From positions 1-58,320 of the forward strand of contig JBIKXS010000019.1 in the NCBI GenBank assembly GCA_044355655.1: a stretch of 58,320 bases of DNA. Reading direction: 5' to 3'. This stretch comes from UBA3064 sp023258775. Lineage in GTDB: Bacteria; Pseudomonadota; Gammaproteobacteria; Burkholderiales; Burkholderiaceae_E. Position 1 is the stretch's first letter. Each line of letters starts with the position of its first letter. The notes beneath the pieces were generated by a model. The model made no database searches. It saw nothing but the letters and a program-made list of their open reading frames with translations, and was not told where the DNA came from. The position numbers and the translations under genes were made by a program. This document shows, piece by piece, positions 24,719 to 33,968 of this stretch.

Positions 24719-25630
24719 TTAAGCACGTTGCGCTTTGGGGCGCTGGCTTGGTTTTGCTTTGCGTTGGTTAGGCTTACTTGCCGGTTTGGTTGGGTTGGGT
24801 TTTGCTTTCGCTTTGGCGGCTTGTTGTTGCATGGCAGGAATCAGCGATGGCCTGGCCTCTTGGTTTGAAGCAGTGCGGGTATCAGCCACAGTCATTGCCG
24901 CCCCAGCATACGGGCGTTGCTCCTCGATGTAGGCCTGCGCTGCTGCCGCTTGTCTGCGCCATTGGGCACCTGAAAAAAGACCGCCGCTACTTTGATTTGC
25001 CATCGCTGAGGCTGTGCCAGACGCGTGAACCGAGCCCTCAAGTTCATGAAGTGGGACACCGATACGCGCAAGCGTACGATCAATAAGCTGGTCAAGCGCT
25101 GCAGGATCCTGGTTGGGAAGCTCACCCATGACTCGGCGGGCGCCGTCAAAGCGCCTGACCCAATAGCGATCGCCCATGGAGTCGATCCGGATCGATTTTC
25201 CTTTGGCGGGGGCATGTACAAATTTGTCATCACCGAGGTAAATACCAACGTGGGAAAAGCCGCGTCGCTGGGTGTTGAAAAACACCAAATCACCGGGGAG
25301 TAAGTATTCTTTACCGATCGACGTCGCCGCCCGGCTCATTTCTTCGCTCTTGCGAGGCAATATGAGTCCTGCAGCCTCGTGAAACACATGACGAACAAAG
25401 CCGCTGCAATCCATGCCCGTTTCTGGCAGATTTCCGCCCCAGCGATAGGTAATTCCCATTAAGGAAAGAGACCGCACAATCACTTCAGCGGGCAGACTCA
25501 CGCTCTCAGGGAATGGCCCATCCGAGGTGTTGTTAGCCTTGGCATTACCAAGCAAGACTATTTGCAACAGCAAAACGCAGAGCAAGCTCGCGCAATACCG
25601 CCATGCGTTCCGCACTGCGTGACTATGCAT
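24719..25630 (-). CDS. NlpC/P60 family cell-wall peptidase with basic Pro/Lys-rich tail
   Basis: A secreted cysteine peptidase of the NlpC/P60 family, which cuts murein stem peptides or cross-links in the periplasm. The protein has 303 residues. The signal peptide ends near 32 (GNAKA); the catalytic triad is C75 (MDCSGFV), H127 (FSHVGIYLG) and H139 (KFVHAPAKG). The domain ends near 165. The last 50 residues are rich in Lys, Pro, Ala and Gln (repeats of KPN, KAK and KPS), strongly basic and probably disordered, possibly contacting murein acids or nucleic acid. It faces the patatin gene with the 20-bp array between the stops. Confidence 0.9.
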   Translation of the reverse strand: MHSHAVRNAWRYCASLLCVLLLQIVLLGNAKANNTSDGPFPESVSLPAEVIVRSLSLMGITYRWGGNLPETGMDCSGFVRHVFHEAAGLILPRKSEEMSRAATSIGKEYLLPGDLVFFNTQRRGFSHVGIYLGDDKFVHAPAKGKSIRIDSMGDRYWVRRFDGARRVMGELPNQDPAALDQLIDRTLARIGVPLHELEGSVHASGTASAMANQSSGGLFSGAQWRRQAAAAQAYIEEQRPYAGAAMTVADTRTASNQEARPSLIPAMQQQAAKAKAKPNPTKPASKPNQRKAKPSQRPKAQRA

Positions 25631-25822
25631 GCCAAACGTCCAAGTGTTTAAACATGCGCGCAGGCTAAGCGAATAAGCCGCTCATGTCAAAGGCTTTTCA
25701 ACATAAATCTTCTTGCATTCAAGCCCTTGGGCCCTGTCTTTCATGTGCTGCTCGCAGCGCGTCAGCCAATTGTCAGTTGCAGCGGCATAATATTCCTGAT
25801 CGTTTATCGGGAGGACATGCTC

Positions 25823-27718
25823 ATGGGTAGCTACGCGATGTTTCATCGTCGATCAATCGACGACCCTAGGGGTTTTTGGGCTGAACAAGCCAAACTTATC
25901 GATTGGCACCAACCATTTGCGCAGGTTCTCGATGACTCGCAGGCTCCAATAAATCGGTGGTTTTTGGGCGGCAAGACCAATCTTTGCCACAACGCACTCG
26001 ATCGACATATCGATGAGCGAGGCGACCAAGCAGCGCTTGTTTTTGTGTCGACTGAAACCCAGGAAGAGCGGACCTACAGCTACAGCGCGATGTTGCGTGA
26101 AGTTTGCGCAGTTGCAGCGATGCTAAGAGCCCAGGGCGTTGGCAAGGGTGATCGGGTGTTGATTTACATGCCCATGATTCCTGAAGCCGTCTTCACGATG
26201 TTCGCTTGTGCCCGACTCGGCGCCATTCACTCGGTGGTGTTTGGGGGCTTTGCCTCACACTCGCTAGCCTCTCGTATCGAAGATGCAGGCCCAAAGGTCA
26301 TTGTGAGCGCAGATGGCGGGTCACGCGGTGGCAAGGTTGTTCCTTATAAAGGACTTCTCGATGAGGCTATTGAACTTTCCCGGTACAAACCTGAGCGGGT
26401 AATCATGTTTGATCGCAAGCTTGCTCCGATGCAACTTGTGACATCCAGGGATCTAGACTATGCCCAACTTCGAGAGGTGCATCTTGATGAGCCCGTGGAG
26501 GTAACCTGGCTCGAATCTAACGATACAAGTTATATTCTTTATACTTCTGGAACAACTGGCAAACCAAAGGGGGTTCAGCGCGATGTGGGAGGCTATGCAG
26601 TTGCGCTAGCGGCCTCGATGCAGCATATTTTTCCAGGCAAACCTGGGGAAGGTTACTTTTGCACGAGTGATATCGGCTGGGTGGTTGGCCACTCTTACAT
26701 TGTGTACGCACCTCTAATCGCCGGTATGTTCACGATTCTCTATGAGGGTACACCGGTTCGTCCTGACGGCGGTATTTTTTGGCAGATCGTAGAACGATAT
26801 AAACCTTCTGTTATGTTTTCTGCGCCAACAGCAGTCCGAGTGCTGAAAAAGCAGGACCCGGCCCTATTGCGTCGCTACGACACCTCTTCGCTCAAGGCGC
26901 TGTTTCTTGCGGGTGAGCCTCTCGATGAGCCCACCGCGCGATGGATCGCCGATGGACTCGGAGTGCCGATTATTGATAATTACTGGCAAACCGAGACGGG
27001 TTGGCCAATCATGACTATCGCCAAAGGCGTTGAATCCGATTTGTCGACCAAACTTGGAAGTCCTGGCCTGCCGATGTACGGTTATGACGTTCGCCTTTTG
27101 CATGAAAGCACAGGGCAGGAGGTCGGCGCAGAAGAAAAAGGTGTTGTGGCGATCATGCCCCCGCTGCCGCCTGGTTGCTTACAAACCGTTTGGGGGGACG
27201 ACGATCGATTTCGAAAAACCTACTTTGACTCGATCCCTGGGGTGATGGCCTATTCAACCTTCGATTGGGGCATCAAAGACCAAGATGGGTATTACTTCAT
27301 CTTAGGCCGTACCGACGATGTGATCAATGTGGCTGGTCACCGCTTGGGAACCCGAGAAATCGAGGAATCGATCAATTCGCATGTATCGATTGCGGAGTGC
27401 GCAGTGGTCGGCGTTGCAGATCAACTCAAAGGTCAGGTTGCAGTGGCCTTTGCTGTGCTCAAGGATGCTTCACTGGTTCACGATGCCAGTTCTCGACTCG
27501 CACTTGAGGGGCAGGTCATGAAGACGGTCGATCAGCAACTTGGTGCGGTGGCAAGGCCTTCACGGGTTCATTTTGTAACAGTCCTGCCCAAGACACGGTC
27601 GGGTAAAGTGCTTCGTCGGTCGATCCAGGCACTTTGCGAAGGGCGTGATCCAGGCGATCTCACCACCATCGAGGATCCTTCTGCCTTAGAACAAGTCAGG
27701 CATTGCCTGCAGTCATAA
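25823..27718 (+). CDS. prpE: Propionyl-CoA synthetase-type AMP-forming acyl-CoA ligase
   Basis: An ACS-family ligase making acyl-CoA from a short-chain acid, ATP and CoA; alignment by eye at the N-terminus (RRSIDDPRGFWAEQAKLIDW, then TNLCHNALDRH) is closest to PrpE. Motifs: YTSGTTGKPKGVQ (A3), WQTETGWP (A5), the DDVINVAGHRLGTREIE hinge, and the C-terminal KTRSGKVLRR lysine for adenylation. Length is 631 residues from the ATG at 25823, which has GGGAGG eight bases upstream; ATG 25817 is too near that site. No prpB/C/D genes are beside it. A second ligase (acs) lies at 39859. Confidence 0.88.
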   Translation: MGSYAMFHRRSIDDPRGFWAEQAKLIDWHQPFAQVLDDSQAPINRWFLGGKTNLCHNALDRHIDERGDQAALVFVSTETQEERTYSYSAMLREVCAVAAMLRAQGVGKGDRVLIYMPMIPEAVFTMFACARLGAIHSVVFGGFASHSLASRIEDAGPKVIVSADGGSRGGKVVPYKGLLDEAIELSRYKPERVIMFDRKLAPMQLVTSRDLDYAQLREVHLDEPVEVTWLESNDTSYILYTSGTTGKPKGVQRDVGGYAVALAASMQHIFPGKPGEGYFCTSDIGWVVGHSYIVYAPLIAGMFTILYEGTPVRPDGGIFWQIVERYKPSVMFSAPTAVRVLKKQDPALLRRYDTSSLKALFLAGEPLDEPTARWIADGLGVPIIDNYWQTETGWPIMTIAKGVESDLSTKLGSPGLPMYGYDVRLLHESTGQEVGAEEKGVVAIMPPLPPGCLQTVWGDDDRFRKTYFDSIPGVMAYSTFDWGIKDQDGYYFILGRTDDVINVAGHRLGTREIEESINSHVSIAECAVVGVADQLKGQVAVAFAVLKDASLVHDASSRLALEGQVMKTVDQQLGAVARPSRVHFVTVLPKTRSGKVLRRSIQALCEGRDPGDLTTIEDPSALEQVRHCLQS

Positions 27719-27747
27719 GCCGAACATCGGCCACCTGTTCGATGTAG

Positions 27748-27785
27748 CTGCCTTGGTGTCACGAATCTGCCTTGGTGTGACAATA
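27748..27785. repeat. 19-bp direct repeat after prpE
   Basis: CTGCCTTGGTGT occurs at 27748-27759 and 27767-27778, period 19, with a similar but looser following segment. It lies in the 94-bp gap before the GlcG/HbpS gene. Confidence 0.7.
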
Positions 27786-27812
27786 GTCGTTTTTTGATGA
27801 GGGAAAACGGCA

Positions 27813-28214
27813 ATGTTGACCAAGCGGGTACTCGAACTTTCAGACGTTAAGCGCATGGCAAGCGCTTGTGAAATGCTTGCAAGCGAGAAGGGCTGGGCCG
27901 TGGCCTTTGCAATCGTGGACGATGGTGGTCACTTGCTATGGGTTCAAAGACTCGATCGCGCAGCGCCCATCGCTGCCGAAATCTGCGTTGCGAAAGCAAA
28001 AACTGCTGCCTTGGGAAGGCGAGAGTCCAAGGTTTATGAAGACATGATTAATGCCGGGCGGGTAAGTTTCTTGTCTGCGCCACTGCTTGAGGGCATGCTT
28101 GAAGGTGGCGTACCGATCACAATTGACGGTGATTGCATTGGGGCTATTGGGGTATCGGGCGTGAAATCAACTGAAGATGCTCAGATTGCGCATGCGGGTA
28201 TTGCAGCGCTCTGA
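27813..28214 (+). CDS. GlcG/HbpS family (heme-binding-like) protein
   Basis: A 133-residue protein of the GlcG/HbpS (DUF336) family, a small alpha/beta octameric fold found with glycolate, propanediol and other catabolic genes, in some cases binding heme or corrinoid. Typical segments: WAVAFAIVDDGGHLLWVQRLD, AKAKTAAL, GGVPITIDGDCIGAIGVSG. No secretion signal. The biochemical role is unsettled in the family; the neighbour prpE hints at a role linked to short-chain acid use, but this is inference. The start ATG at 27813 is preceded by GAGGGAAAACGGC, which fits. Confidence 0.85.
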   Translation: MLTKRVLELSDVKRMASACEMLASEKGWAVAFAIVDDGGHLLWVQRLDRAAPIAAEICVAKAKTAALGRRESKVYEDMINAGRVSFLSAPLLEGMLEGGVPITIDGDCIGAIGVSGVKSTEDAQIAHAGIAAL

Positions 28215-28243
28215 GGAGATTGAAGCTGGCACTCAAAGGTTCG

Positions 28244-29548
28244 ATGCGAAACCATTTACGCTCAGGTGTTGCTCCGCGTGAGGTTGTCGCCTGGGCCTTT
28301 TTGGACTTCGCAAACTCAGGCTACACAACGGTTGTGCTTACCGCCGTTTATTCAGCTTACTTTGTTGGTGTGATTGCAGGGGCTGCCCCTTGGGCAACAT
28401 TGCTTTGGACTGTGACCGTCTCAGGCGCCTCGCTCCTCACCATGCTTGCGCTGCCTTCGCTTGGCATGTGGGCAGATCGCCGTGGGGGGAAGCGTCCGAT
28501 TATTTTCTGGGCGAGTTTACTTTGCGGGCTTAGCACTGCTGCCTTGGCCTTTGTTGATAGCTCGGTGCTCTGGATGGCGGTTGCACTGCTAGCCCTATCA
28601 AGTCTTGCCTTCAACCTTTGTGAAACCTTTACCGCAGCTTTTTTGCGCGAGCTTGCAATACCCAGCGCCTACGGTCGTGTCTCAGGTTGGGGTTGGAGTT
28701 TCGGCTACCTCGGTGGGATGCTGACCCTTGGTCTATCGCTGGCCTGGGTCTTGCAGGCGAAAGCCCAAGGACAAAGCGCAAGCCAGTTCGTCCCGGTAAC
28801 TTTATGGATCGTTGCACTTATCTATGTGGGGGTTAGCCTTCCTGCGCTTGCTGTTCTGCGGGAGCGCCAACAAGTTGAAGGCGGGCAAAGTGCAGCGTCC
28901 TGGGAAGGTGGCTGGCTGCGGCTGCGCGCTTCATGGCGTCGTACCGCCGAGCTTGTCGACCTTAGGCGATTACTGGCCTGTTGCGTGGCCTACCAGGCAG
29001 GCATCTTCGTGGTGATCACGCTTGCAGCGGTCTACGCAGAGCAAGTCATGGGTTTTCAGCAGACCGAAACCATGTTGCTTATTTTCCTCGTGAATATCGC
29101 AGCTGCACTCGGTGCCTTCTTTTTCGGAAGGATTCAAGACCGGATTGGCGATCGTCGAGCACTTGCCATTACCTTAGTGTCCTGGATTTTCATGGTTGCC
29201 ATCGCCGTACTCGGTCAAAGCAGAGAGGCATTTTGGCTTGCGGCAACGCTTGCTGGTCTCAACATGGGCTCGAGTCAATCGGCTGGCCGGGCCATGGTGG
29301 CCCAGCTTGCGCCGCTCGGACGCCAGTCGGAGATCTTTGCGCTCTGGGGTTTTGCCTTACGGCTGGCCGCTATTCTTGGGCCTGTGCTCTACGGCTTAAT
29401 CGTATGGCTAACCGATGGTCAGCAGCGCCTTGCACTTGCTTGCGTTGGCCTTTTTTTCGCACTGGCCTTGTGGCTTTTGTCCCGAATCGAAATGCAGCGT
29501 GGCGTCCATGCTGCGATGGCTATCGAGTCTTTTCGTGAGAAGTTCTAG
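28244..29548 (+). CDS. MFS transporter, UMF1/Atg22-like
   Basis: A major facilitator with about 12 membrane helices. The opening WAFLDFANSGYTTVVLTAVYSAYFV is diagnostic of the UMF1 (Atg22-like) family, which has been linked to amino acid or unknown solute efflux. GxxxDRRGGKRP, the cytoplasmic loop 2-3 motif, is at about 80-90 (MWADRRGGKRP). The protein has 434 residues from the ATG at 28244, with AAAGG in front; the frame reaches a TTG at 28220 that sits on top of a GAGGAG and is less likely. It is close behind the GlcG gene (30 bp), likely the same transcript. Substrate unknown. Confidence 0.85.
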   Translation: MRNHLRSGVAPREVVAWAFLDFANSGYTTVVLTAVYSAYFVGVIAGAAPWATLLWTVTVSGASLLTMLALPSLGMWADRRGGKRPIIFWASLLCGLSTAALAFVDSSVLWMAVALLALSSLAFNLCETFTAAFLRELAIPSAYGRVSGWGWSFGYLGGMLTLGLSLAWVLQAKAQGQSASQFVPVTLWIVALIYVGVSLPALAVLRERQQVEGGQSAASWEGGWLRLRASWRRTAELVDLRRLLACCVAYQAGIFVVITLAAVYAEQVMGFQQTETMLLIFLVNIAAALGAFFFGRIQDRIGDRRALAITLVSWIFMVAIAVLGQSREAFWLAATLAGLNMGSSQSAGRAMVAQLAPLGRQSEIFALWGFALRLAAILGPVLYGLIVWLTDGQQRLALACVGLFFALALWLLSRIEMQRGVHAAMAIESFREKF

Positions 29549-29562
29549 GGAAATTCTCACGA
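29533..29562 (+). terminator. Hairpin at the MFS stop codon, terminator-like
   Basis: TCGTGAGAA (29533-29541) and TTCTCACGA (29554-29562) form a perfect 9-bp stem with a 12-nt loop that holds the MFS stop codon. There is no T tract, so it may be a transcript end or stabilising hairpin rather than a classic intrinsic terminator. Confidence 0.5.
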
Positions 29563-29645
29563 GACGCGACAGCTTTGTTACATTGTCAGAAATAGGCTTG
29601 CCGACATGGAGGCCTTCATCCAATCAAACAATGGGAGAGTTTTTC

Positions 29646-30674
29646 ATGAAGCAAGTGAAAGCAGGCGTAGCGGCCTTGGTTATTGGCTCGGTAGCCGTTT
29701 TCTCCGGTATGGCCCACGCTGGCAAAACCCTCGATGCGGTCAAGCAGCGTGGTCAGTTGATCTGTGGCGTGAGTACCGGTTTGCCCGGGTTTTCGCAGGC
29801 TGACAGCCAGGGCAACTGGGCTGGGCTCGATGTGGACGTCTGCAAGGCAGTCGCTGCAGCCGTGCTTGGCGATGCAAGCAAGGTGAAATTTGTGCCGCTC
29901 ACGGCCCAACAGCGCTTCGCTGCCCTGCAGGCCGGTGAAGTCGATGTGCTTTCACGCAATACGACCTGGACACTGACACGTGATGCCTCGCTCGGCATGC
30001 TCTTTACAGGGGTGACCTACTATGACGGTCAGGGATTCATGATTCCTTCAAAGACCAAAGTGAATTCGGCCAAGGGACTCAAGGGTGCAACCGTTTGTGT
30101 TCAGTCCGGTACGACGACAGAAAAGAATCTGACAGATTTTTCAAAATCGAATAACTTGAATTTGAAACCTGTTGTCTTTGAAAAGCTCGAGGCAGCGAAC
30201 GCCGCTTATTTCGCCGGACGTTGCCAGGCTTACACCACAGACGCCTCTGGTTTGGCAGGTATTCGTGCGAAGGAAGCAAAAAATCCTGAAGAACACAAGA
30301 TTCTTCCTGATCTGATCTCAAAGGAGCCCCTTGGCCCATCAGTTCGTCGCGGTGATGAAGAGTTTTTCACGATCGTGAAGTGGACCTTCAATGCATTGCT
30401 TGAAGCTGAAGAATATGGCGTAACCCAAGCGAATGTTGATCAGATGAAGTCGAGCACTGAACCTCCGATTCAACGTTTGCTTGGAACGTCCGAAGATATG
30501 GGCAAACTCCTCGGTCTTGACAAGGAATGGGCGGCTCGCGCAGTCAAGGCTGTTGGCAATTACGGTGAAATGTTCGATCGAAACGTCGGTGAAAAGTCGA
30601 CAATTAAATTGCCCCGTGGTTTGAATAACCTCTGGAGCAAGGGCGGTCTGCAATACGCACCCCCGTTACGCTAA
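29646..30674 (+). CDS. aapJ: General L-amino acid ABC transporter, substrate-binding protein
   Basis: The periplasmic binding protein of an Aap-type polar amino acid importer. The protein has 342 residues from the ATG at 29646 with GGGAG about ten bases upstream; the longer frame beginning at 29415 overlaps the MFS gene and lacks a signal. The signal peptide ends at MAHAG (about 24-25). KTLDAVKQRGQLICGVSTGLPGF and QAGEVDVLSRNTTWTLTRD are hallmarks of AapJ/BztA proteins, which bind Glu, Gln, Asp, Asn and others. It is followed by a strong hairpin and then aapQ, aapM and aapP. Confidence 0.93.
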   Translation: MKQVKAGVAALVIGSVAVFSGMAHAGKTLDAVKQRGQLICGVSTGLPGFSQADSQGNWAGLDVDVCKAVAAAVLGDASKVKFVPLTAQQRFAALQAGEVDVLSRNTTWTLTRDASLGMLFTGVTYYDGQGFMIPSKTKVNSAKGLKGATVCVQSGTTTEKNLTDFSKSNNLNLKPVVFEKLEAANAAYFAGRCQAYTTDASGLAGIRAKEAKNPEEHKILPDLISKEPLGPSVRRGDEEFFTIVKWTFNALLEAEEYGVTQANVDQMKSSTEPPIQRLLGTSEDMGKLLGLDKEWAARAVKAVGNYGEMFDRNVGEKSTIKLPRGLNNLWSKGGLQYAPPLR

Positions 30675-30692
30675 GTCTTGTTTGTCGGCTTG

Positions 30693-30734
30693 ATCGAGGC
30701 TAGCTGCTCAAATTTTTGAGCTACTCGCCTCGAT
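30693..30734 (+). other. Long hairpin between aapJ and aapQ
   Basis: Outer arms ATCGAGGC (30693-30700) and GCCTCGAT (30727-30734), then a five-base internal loop on each side, then inner arms GCTCAAA (30706-30712) and TTTGAGC (30715-30721). Placed right after the binding-protein stop, it probably protects the aapJ mRNA 3' end or reduces read-through, giving more binding protein than permease. Confidence 0.7.
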
Positions 30735-30782
30735 GGGTCGGCAGAAAGCTTGCTTCACTCGCTCAGGCGTGTCATTACTGTT

Positions 30783-32021
30783 ATGAATCCTAAGGTTCAT
30801 GGTCAGGTCGTGCGTTCGGCCCGAGCTGCCGATGAAATGCTCGCAGCAAGGCCTGCCCCCCCGCCGATTTCCTCTTGGTCAATTCGAAGCGAAGCCTTCA
30901 GGTCGAAGCTTTTTCAGCTTATTCTGATTCTTTTATTGATAGCGATCGGGGCATATCTTTTTCATAACACCACCGAGAACATGCGCTTACGTGGCATTCA
31001 AAGTGGTTATGGTTTTTTGACGCAACCTGCTGGCTTCGACATAGGTGAAACCATGTTTCCCTATGATTCGGGTAATCCTTACTGGAAGGCAATTCTTGTT
31101 GGGTTGAGCAACACAATCCGTGTTGCGCTACTTGGCATATTGTTTGCTACCCTTATTGGAACGGCTGTTGGCATTGGGCGCTTTTCGAGAAACGCCTTAT
31201 TGCGGGGCCTATGTCAGGTCTATGTCGAGTTCTTTCGCAATGTTCCGGTACTGCTCCAATTACTGATGTGGTATCTCCTGCTCACCGAAATGCTTCCTGC
31301 GCCAAACGAGCCCTGGGTATTTGGAGCGGGGTTCTACCTTAGCAAAGGTGGCTTCAATTTTCCGTTACCCCAGTGGGCCATCGGTCATGCAAGCGCACTT
31401 TTTGGCTTTGTTGCAGGACTTATTGCTGTAGGTTACTGGCGACGACGACAATTTCAGCGCTTTGAGCAAACGGGTGAGGCGCCGAGCTTGTGGTTAGTCA
31501 GTTCGGCACTTTTGTTCGTGGGTACATTGGTAGGCTGGTTGTTTGGAGGCGCGCCCACTGAAATGCGCTACCCGGAGATGGGAGCATTTGCGATTGATGG
31601 CGGAGGTGCATTAACCCCGGAGTTTCTTGCTGTGTTGATCGGTCTTACGCTGTATACCGCTGGATTTATTGCCGAAGTAGTTCGAGCAGGTATCCAGTCG
31701 GTACCACGTGGACAGGGTGAAGCTGCTCAATCACTCGGACTTTCGCCGTCACAGCAAATGCGTCTTGTACTTCTTCCCCAGGCATTAAGGGTCATTATTC
31801 CGCCGCTTACCAGCCAATACCTCAACCTGACTAAAAATTCCTCGCTAGCCGTAGCGATCGGTTATCCCGATGTTGTGTCAATTCTTAATACGTCGATTAA
31901 TCAAACTGGTCGCGCTGTTGAATGTATATCGATCATTATGATTGTTTACCTAACGACCTCCTTGAGCACATCCGCGTTCATGAATTGGTACAACGCTCGT
32001 GCTGCCATTCAAGAGCGATAA
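30783..32021 (+). CDS. aapQ: General L-amino acid ABC transporter permease AapQ
   Basis: One of two inner-membrane permeases of the Aap importer. The protein has about 412 residues from the ATG at 30783; a TTG at 30750 could add 11. The first membrane helix lies near 45-65, a periplasmic region follows, and the conserved core starts at LVGLSNTIRVALLGI. VEFFRNVPVLLQLLMWY is the HAAT-type entry motif. EAAQSLGLSPSQQMRLVLLPQALRVIIPPLTSQYLNLTKNSSLA is the ATPase-coupling loop. The long loop between these parts is typical of AapQ/BztB. Confidence 0.92.
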   Translation: MNPKVHGQVVRSARAADEMLAARPAPPPISSWSIRSEAFRSKLFQLILILLLIAIGAYLFHNTTENMRLRGIQSGYGFLTQPAGFDIGETMFPYDSGNPYWKAILVGLSNTIRVALLGILFATLIGTAVGIGRFSRNALLRGLCQVYVEFFRNVPVLLQLLMWYLLLTEMLPAPNEPWVFGAGFYLSKGGFNFPLPQWAIGHASALFGFVAGLIAVGYWRRRQFQRFEQTGEAPSLWLVSSALLFVGTLVGWLFGGAPTEMRYPEMGAFAIDGGGALTPEFLAVLIGLTLYTAGFIAEVVRAGIQSVPRGQGEAAQSLGLSPSQQMRLVLLPQALRVIIPPLTSQYLNLTKNSSLAVAIGYPDVVSILNTSINQTGRAVECISIIMIVYLTTSLSTSAFMNWYNARAAIQER

Positions 32022-32064
32022 ATCTTGAGGCATTCAGCAGTCGATAAGCCCAAAGGCAAAGCGC

Positions 32065-33180
32065 ATGGATCGCTATAAGGCGCAGGTGTTTTCGCAGGTT
32101 GAGGCACGAGAGGCGCCACGACTTGAACAAGGCTTGATTGCGGCTTTGCGAACGCATTTGTTTGGCAGTCGATTCAGTGCGATAACAACCCTTATCTTGT
32201 TCGCGGTATTTTTGCAAACACTCCCTGACTTTATCGCTTGGGCCTTGATTCATCCGGTATGGACGCCAGATGCTGCACTTTGCAAGCAGGCAATGGGAGA
32301 GGGGGCTTGCTGGGGCGTTATTACTGAAAAGTATCGCGTTATAATTTTTGGATATTATCCATACGCAGAACATTGGCGCCCATTGCTTGCAACGATACTC
32401 TTGTTGGGGCTGCTGGTTGCCAGCTGTACAAGGGCGCTTTGGAGCAAGTGGCTTGTACTGCTCTGGCCGTTAGTCATGGTCGCGGTATTTGTCATTCTTC
32501 GCGGCGGATGGTTTGGATTGAGTGTTGTGGAGACAGATCGCTGGGGTGGCTTACCACTCACGGTGTTGCTCGCTACATTATCGATCGTTGCTGCTTTCCC
32601 GCTGAGTGTGATCGTCGCGTTGGGTAGGCGTTCGAATATGCCCGCTATTAGTGCGGTCTGTACGGTTTATATCGAACTCATACGCGGGGTCCCCTTGATA
32701 TCAGTGCTGTTTATGGCATCGTTTCTGTTCCCATTATTGATGCCTACCGGTACAAAAATTGATGTTTTGTTGCGGGTTTTTATAGGCATAACGCTTTTTG
32801 CTGCGGCCTATATGGCAGAAGTTATTCGTGGCGGCTTGCAGGCTATTCCGAAGGGTCAAGTTGAGGCAGCGCAATCACTTGGCATGAGTTATTGGCAGAC
32901 GCAGCGAAAGATCGTGTTGCCCCAGGCACTCGCTATGGTCGTGCCTGGAATCATGAATAACTTCATTGGCATTTTTAAAGACACCTCGCTTGTTACGATT
33001 GTGAGTCTCTACGAACTTACCGGGGCACTGGGATTAGCACTTAATAGTGATGCTGACTGGCGTCCCTTTAAGCTTGAGGCGTATTTGTTTATCACGTTCA
33101 TTTATTTCGTAGGCTGCTACGCCATGTCGCGCTATAGTCTTTGGATCGAAGCTCAGCTTTCGCGTTCAAAGGCACGCTAA
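32065..33180 (+). CDS. aapM: General L-amino acid ABC transporter permease AapM
   Basis: The second Aap permease, forming a heterodimer with AapQ in the inner membrane. The protein has 371 residues. An N-terminal helix (about 40-62) precedes a soluble stretch, two further helices, and then the core TVLLATLSIVAAFPLSVIVALGR. VYIELIRGVPLISVLFMASF and EAAQSLGMSYWQTQRKIVLPQAL are the permease signatures, the latter being the contact for AapP. The N-terminal region with ACWGVITEKYRVIIFGYYPY is typical of AapM. It starts 43 bp after aapQ and ends 25 bp before aapP. Confidence 0.92.
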   Translation: MDRYKAQVFSQVEAREAPRLEQGLIAALRTHLFGSRFSAITTLILFAVFLQTLPDFIAWALIHPVWTPDAALCKQAMGEGACWGVITEKYRVIIFGYYPYAEHWRPLLATILLLGLLVASCTRALWSKWLVLLWPLVMVAVFVILRGGWFGLSVVETDRWGGLPLTVLLATLSIVAAFPLSVIVALGRRSNMPAISAVCTVYIELIRGVPLISVLFMASFLFPLLMPTGTKIDVLLRVFIGITLFAAAYMAEVIRGGLQAIPKGQVEAAQSLGMSYWQTQRKIVLPQALAMVVPGIMNNFIGIFKDTSLVTIVSLYELTGALGLALNSDADWRPFKLEAYLFITFIYFVGCYAMSRYSLWIEAQLSRSKAR

Positions 33181-33205
33181 GACTTTTTCACGGATACCTG
33201 TTGCT

Positions 33206-33949
33206 ATGAGCGAGACCATCATTCGCTTTACCAAGGTTAATAAGTGGTACGGAAATCAGTTCCATGTGTTGAGGGACATCAATTTAGATGTATTGAAAGG
33301 CGAAAAGCTTGTCATTTGCGGACCTTCGGGATCGGGTAAATCAACCTTGATTCGCTGCATTAATCGCCTCGAAGAACATCAAGAGGGCGATATCGTGATT
33401 GACGGTATAACCCTTGGCGATGATGTCAAGGCAATTGATGCTGTAAGAAAGCAAGTCGGTATGGTTTTTCAGCAATTCAATCTTTTTCCTCATTTGACCG
33501 TTCTTGAAAACCTAACTCTGTCACCGATGTGGGTAAGTAAGGTCCCGCGCAAGGAAGCCGAAGAACGCGCAATGCAACAACTCGAGCGGGTAAAGATTGC
33601 TGAGCAGGCGGGCAAATACCCCTTACAGCTTTCAGGCGGTCAGCAGCAGCGGGTAGCGATTGCGAGGTCGCTTTGTTTGCGTCCAAAGATCATGCTATTC
33701 GATGAACCAACCTCTGCGCTCGACCCTGAGATGATTAAGGAGGTGCTTGATGTAATGATCGAATTGGCCGGGCAGGGCATCACGATGGTCGTGGTTACTC
33801 ATGAAATGGGTTTCGCCAAAGCGGTTGCCGATCGTGTGATTTTCATGGACCAGGGGCAAATTGTCGAACAAGCACCCCCCGATTTATTTTTCAATGATCC
33901 TCAAAGTGAACGGACAAAGGATTTTCTATCCAAAATACTCGGGCACTAA
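33206..33949 (+). CDS. aapP: General L-amino acid ABC transporter ATP-binding protein AapP
   Basis: The ATPase of the Aap importer, 247 residues, cytoplasmic face of the membrane. Walker A GPSGSGKST at 39-47, Q-loop MVFQQFNLFPHLTVLENL, signature LSGGQQQRVAIARSL, Walker B IMLFDEPTSALDPE, H-loop VVVTHEMGFAKAVADRV. The C-terminus ends shortly after the usual polar amino acid family tail (SERTKDFLSKIL). Last gene of aapJQMP; its 3' end faces coaX across a tandem repeat array. Confidence 0.95.
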   Translation: MSETIIRFTKVNKWYGNQFHVLRDINLDVLKGEKLVICGPSGSGKSTLIRCINRLEEHQEGDIVIDGITLGDDVKAIDAVRKQVGMVFQQFNLFPHLTVLENLTLSPMWVSKVPRKEAEERAMQQLERVKIAEQAGKYPLQLSGGQQQRVAIARSLCLRPKIMLFDEPTSALDPEMIKEVLDVMIELAGQGITMVVVTHEMGFAKAVADRVIFMDQGQIVEQAPPDLFFNDPQSERTKDFLSKILGH

Positions 33950-33968
33950 GCATCAACACAGAGGCGGT

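Noticed and set aside
25727..25822. N-terminal extension of the propionyl-CoA synthetase
   Set aside because: Unrelated to ACS proteins; GGGAGG before 25823 and family alignment fix the later start.
29415..29645. Long N-terminal extension of AapJ
   Set aside because: Overlaps the MFS gene and lacks a signal peptide; the ATG at 29646 gives a proper signal and ribosome site.
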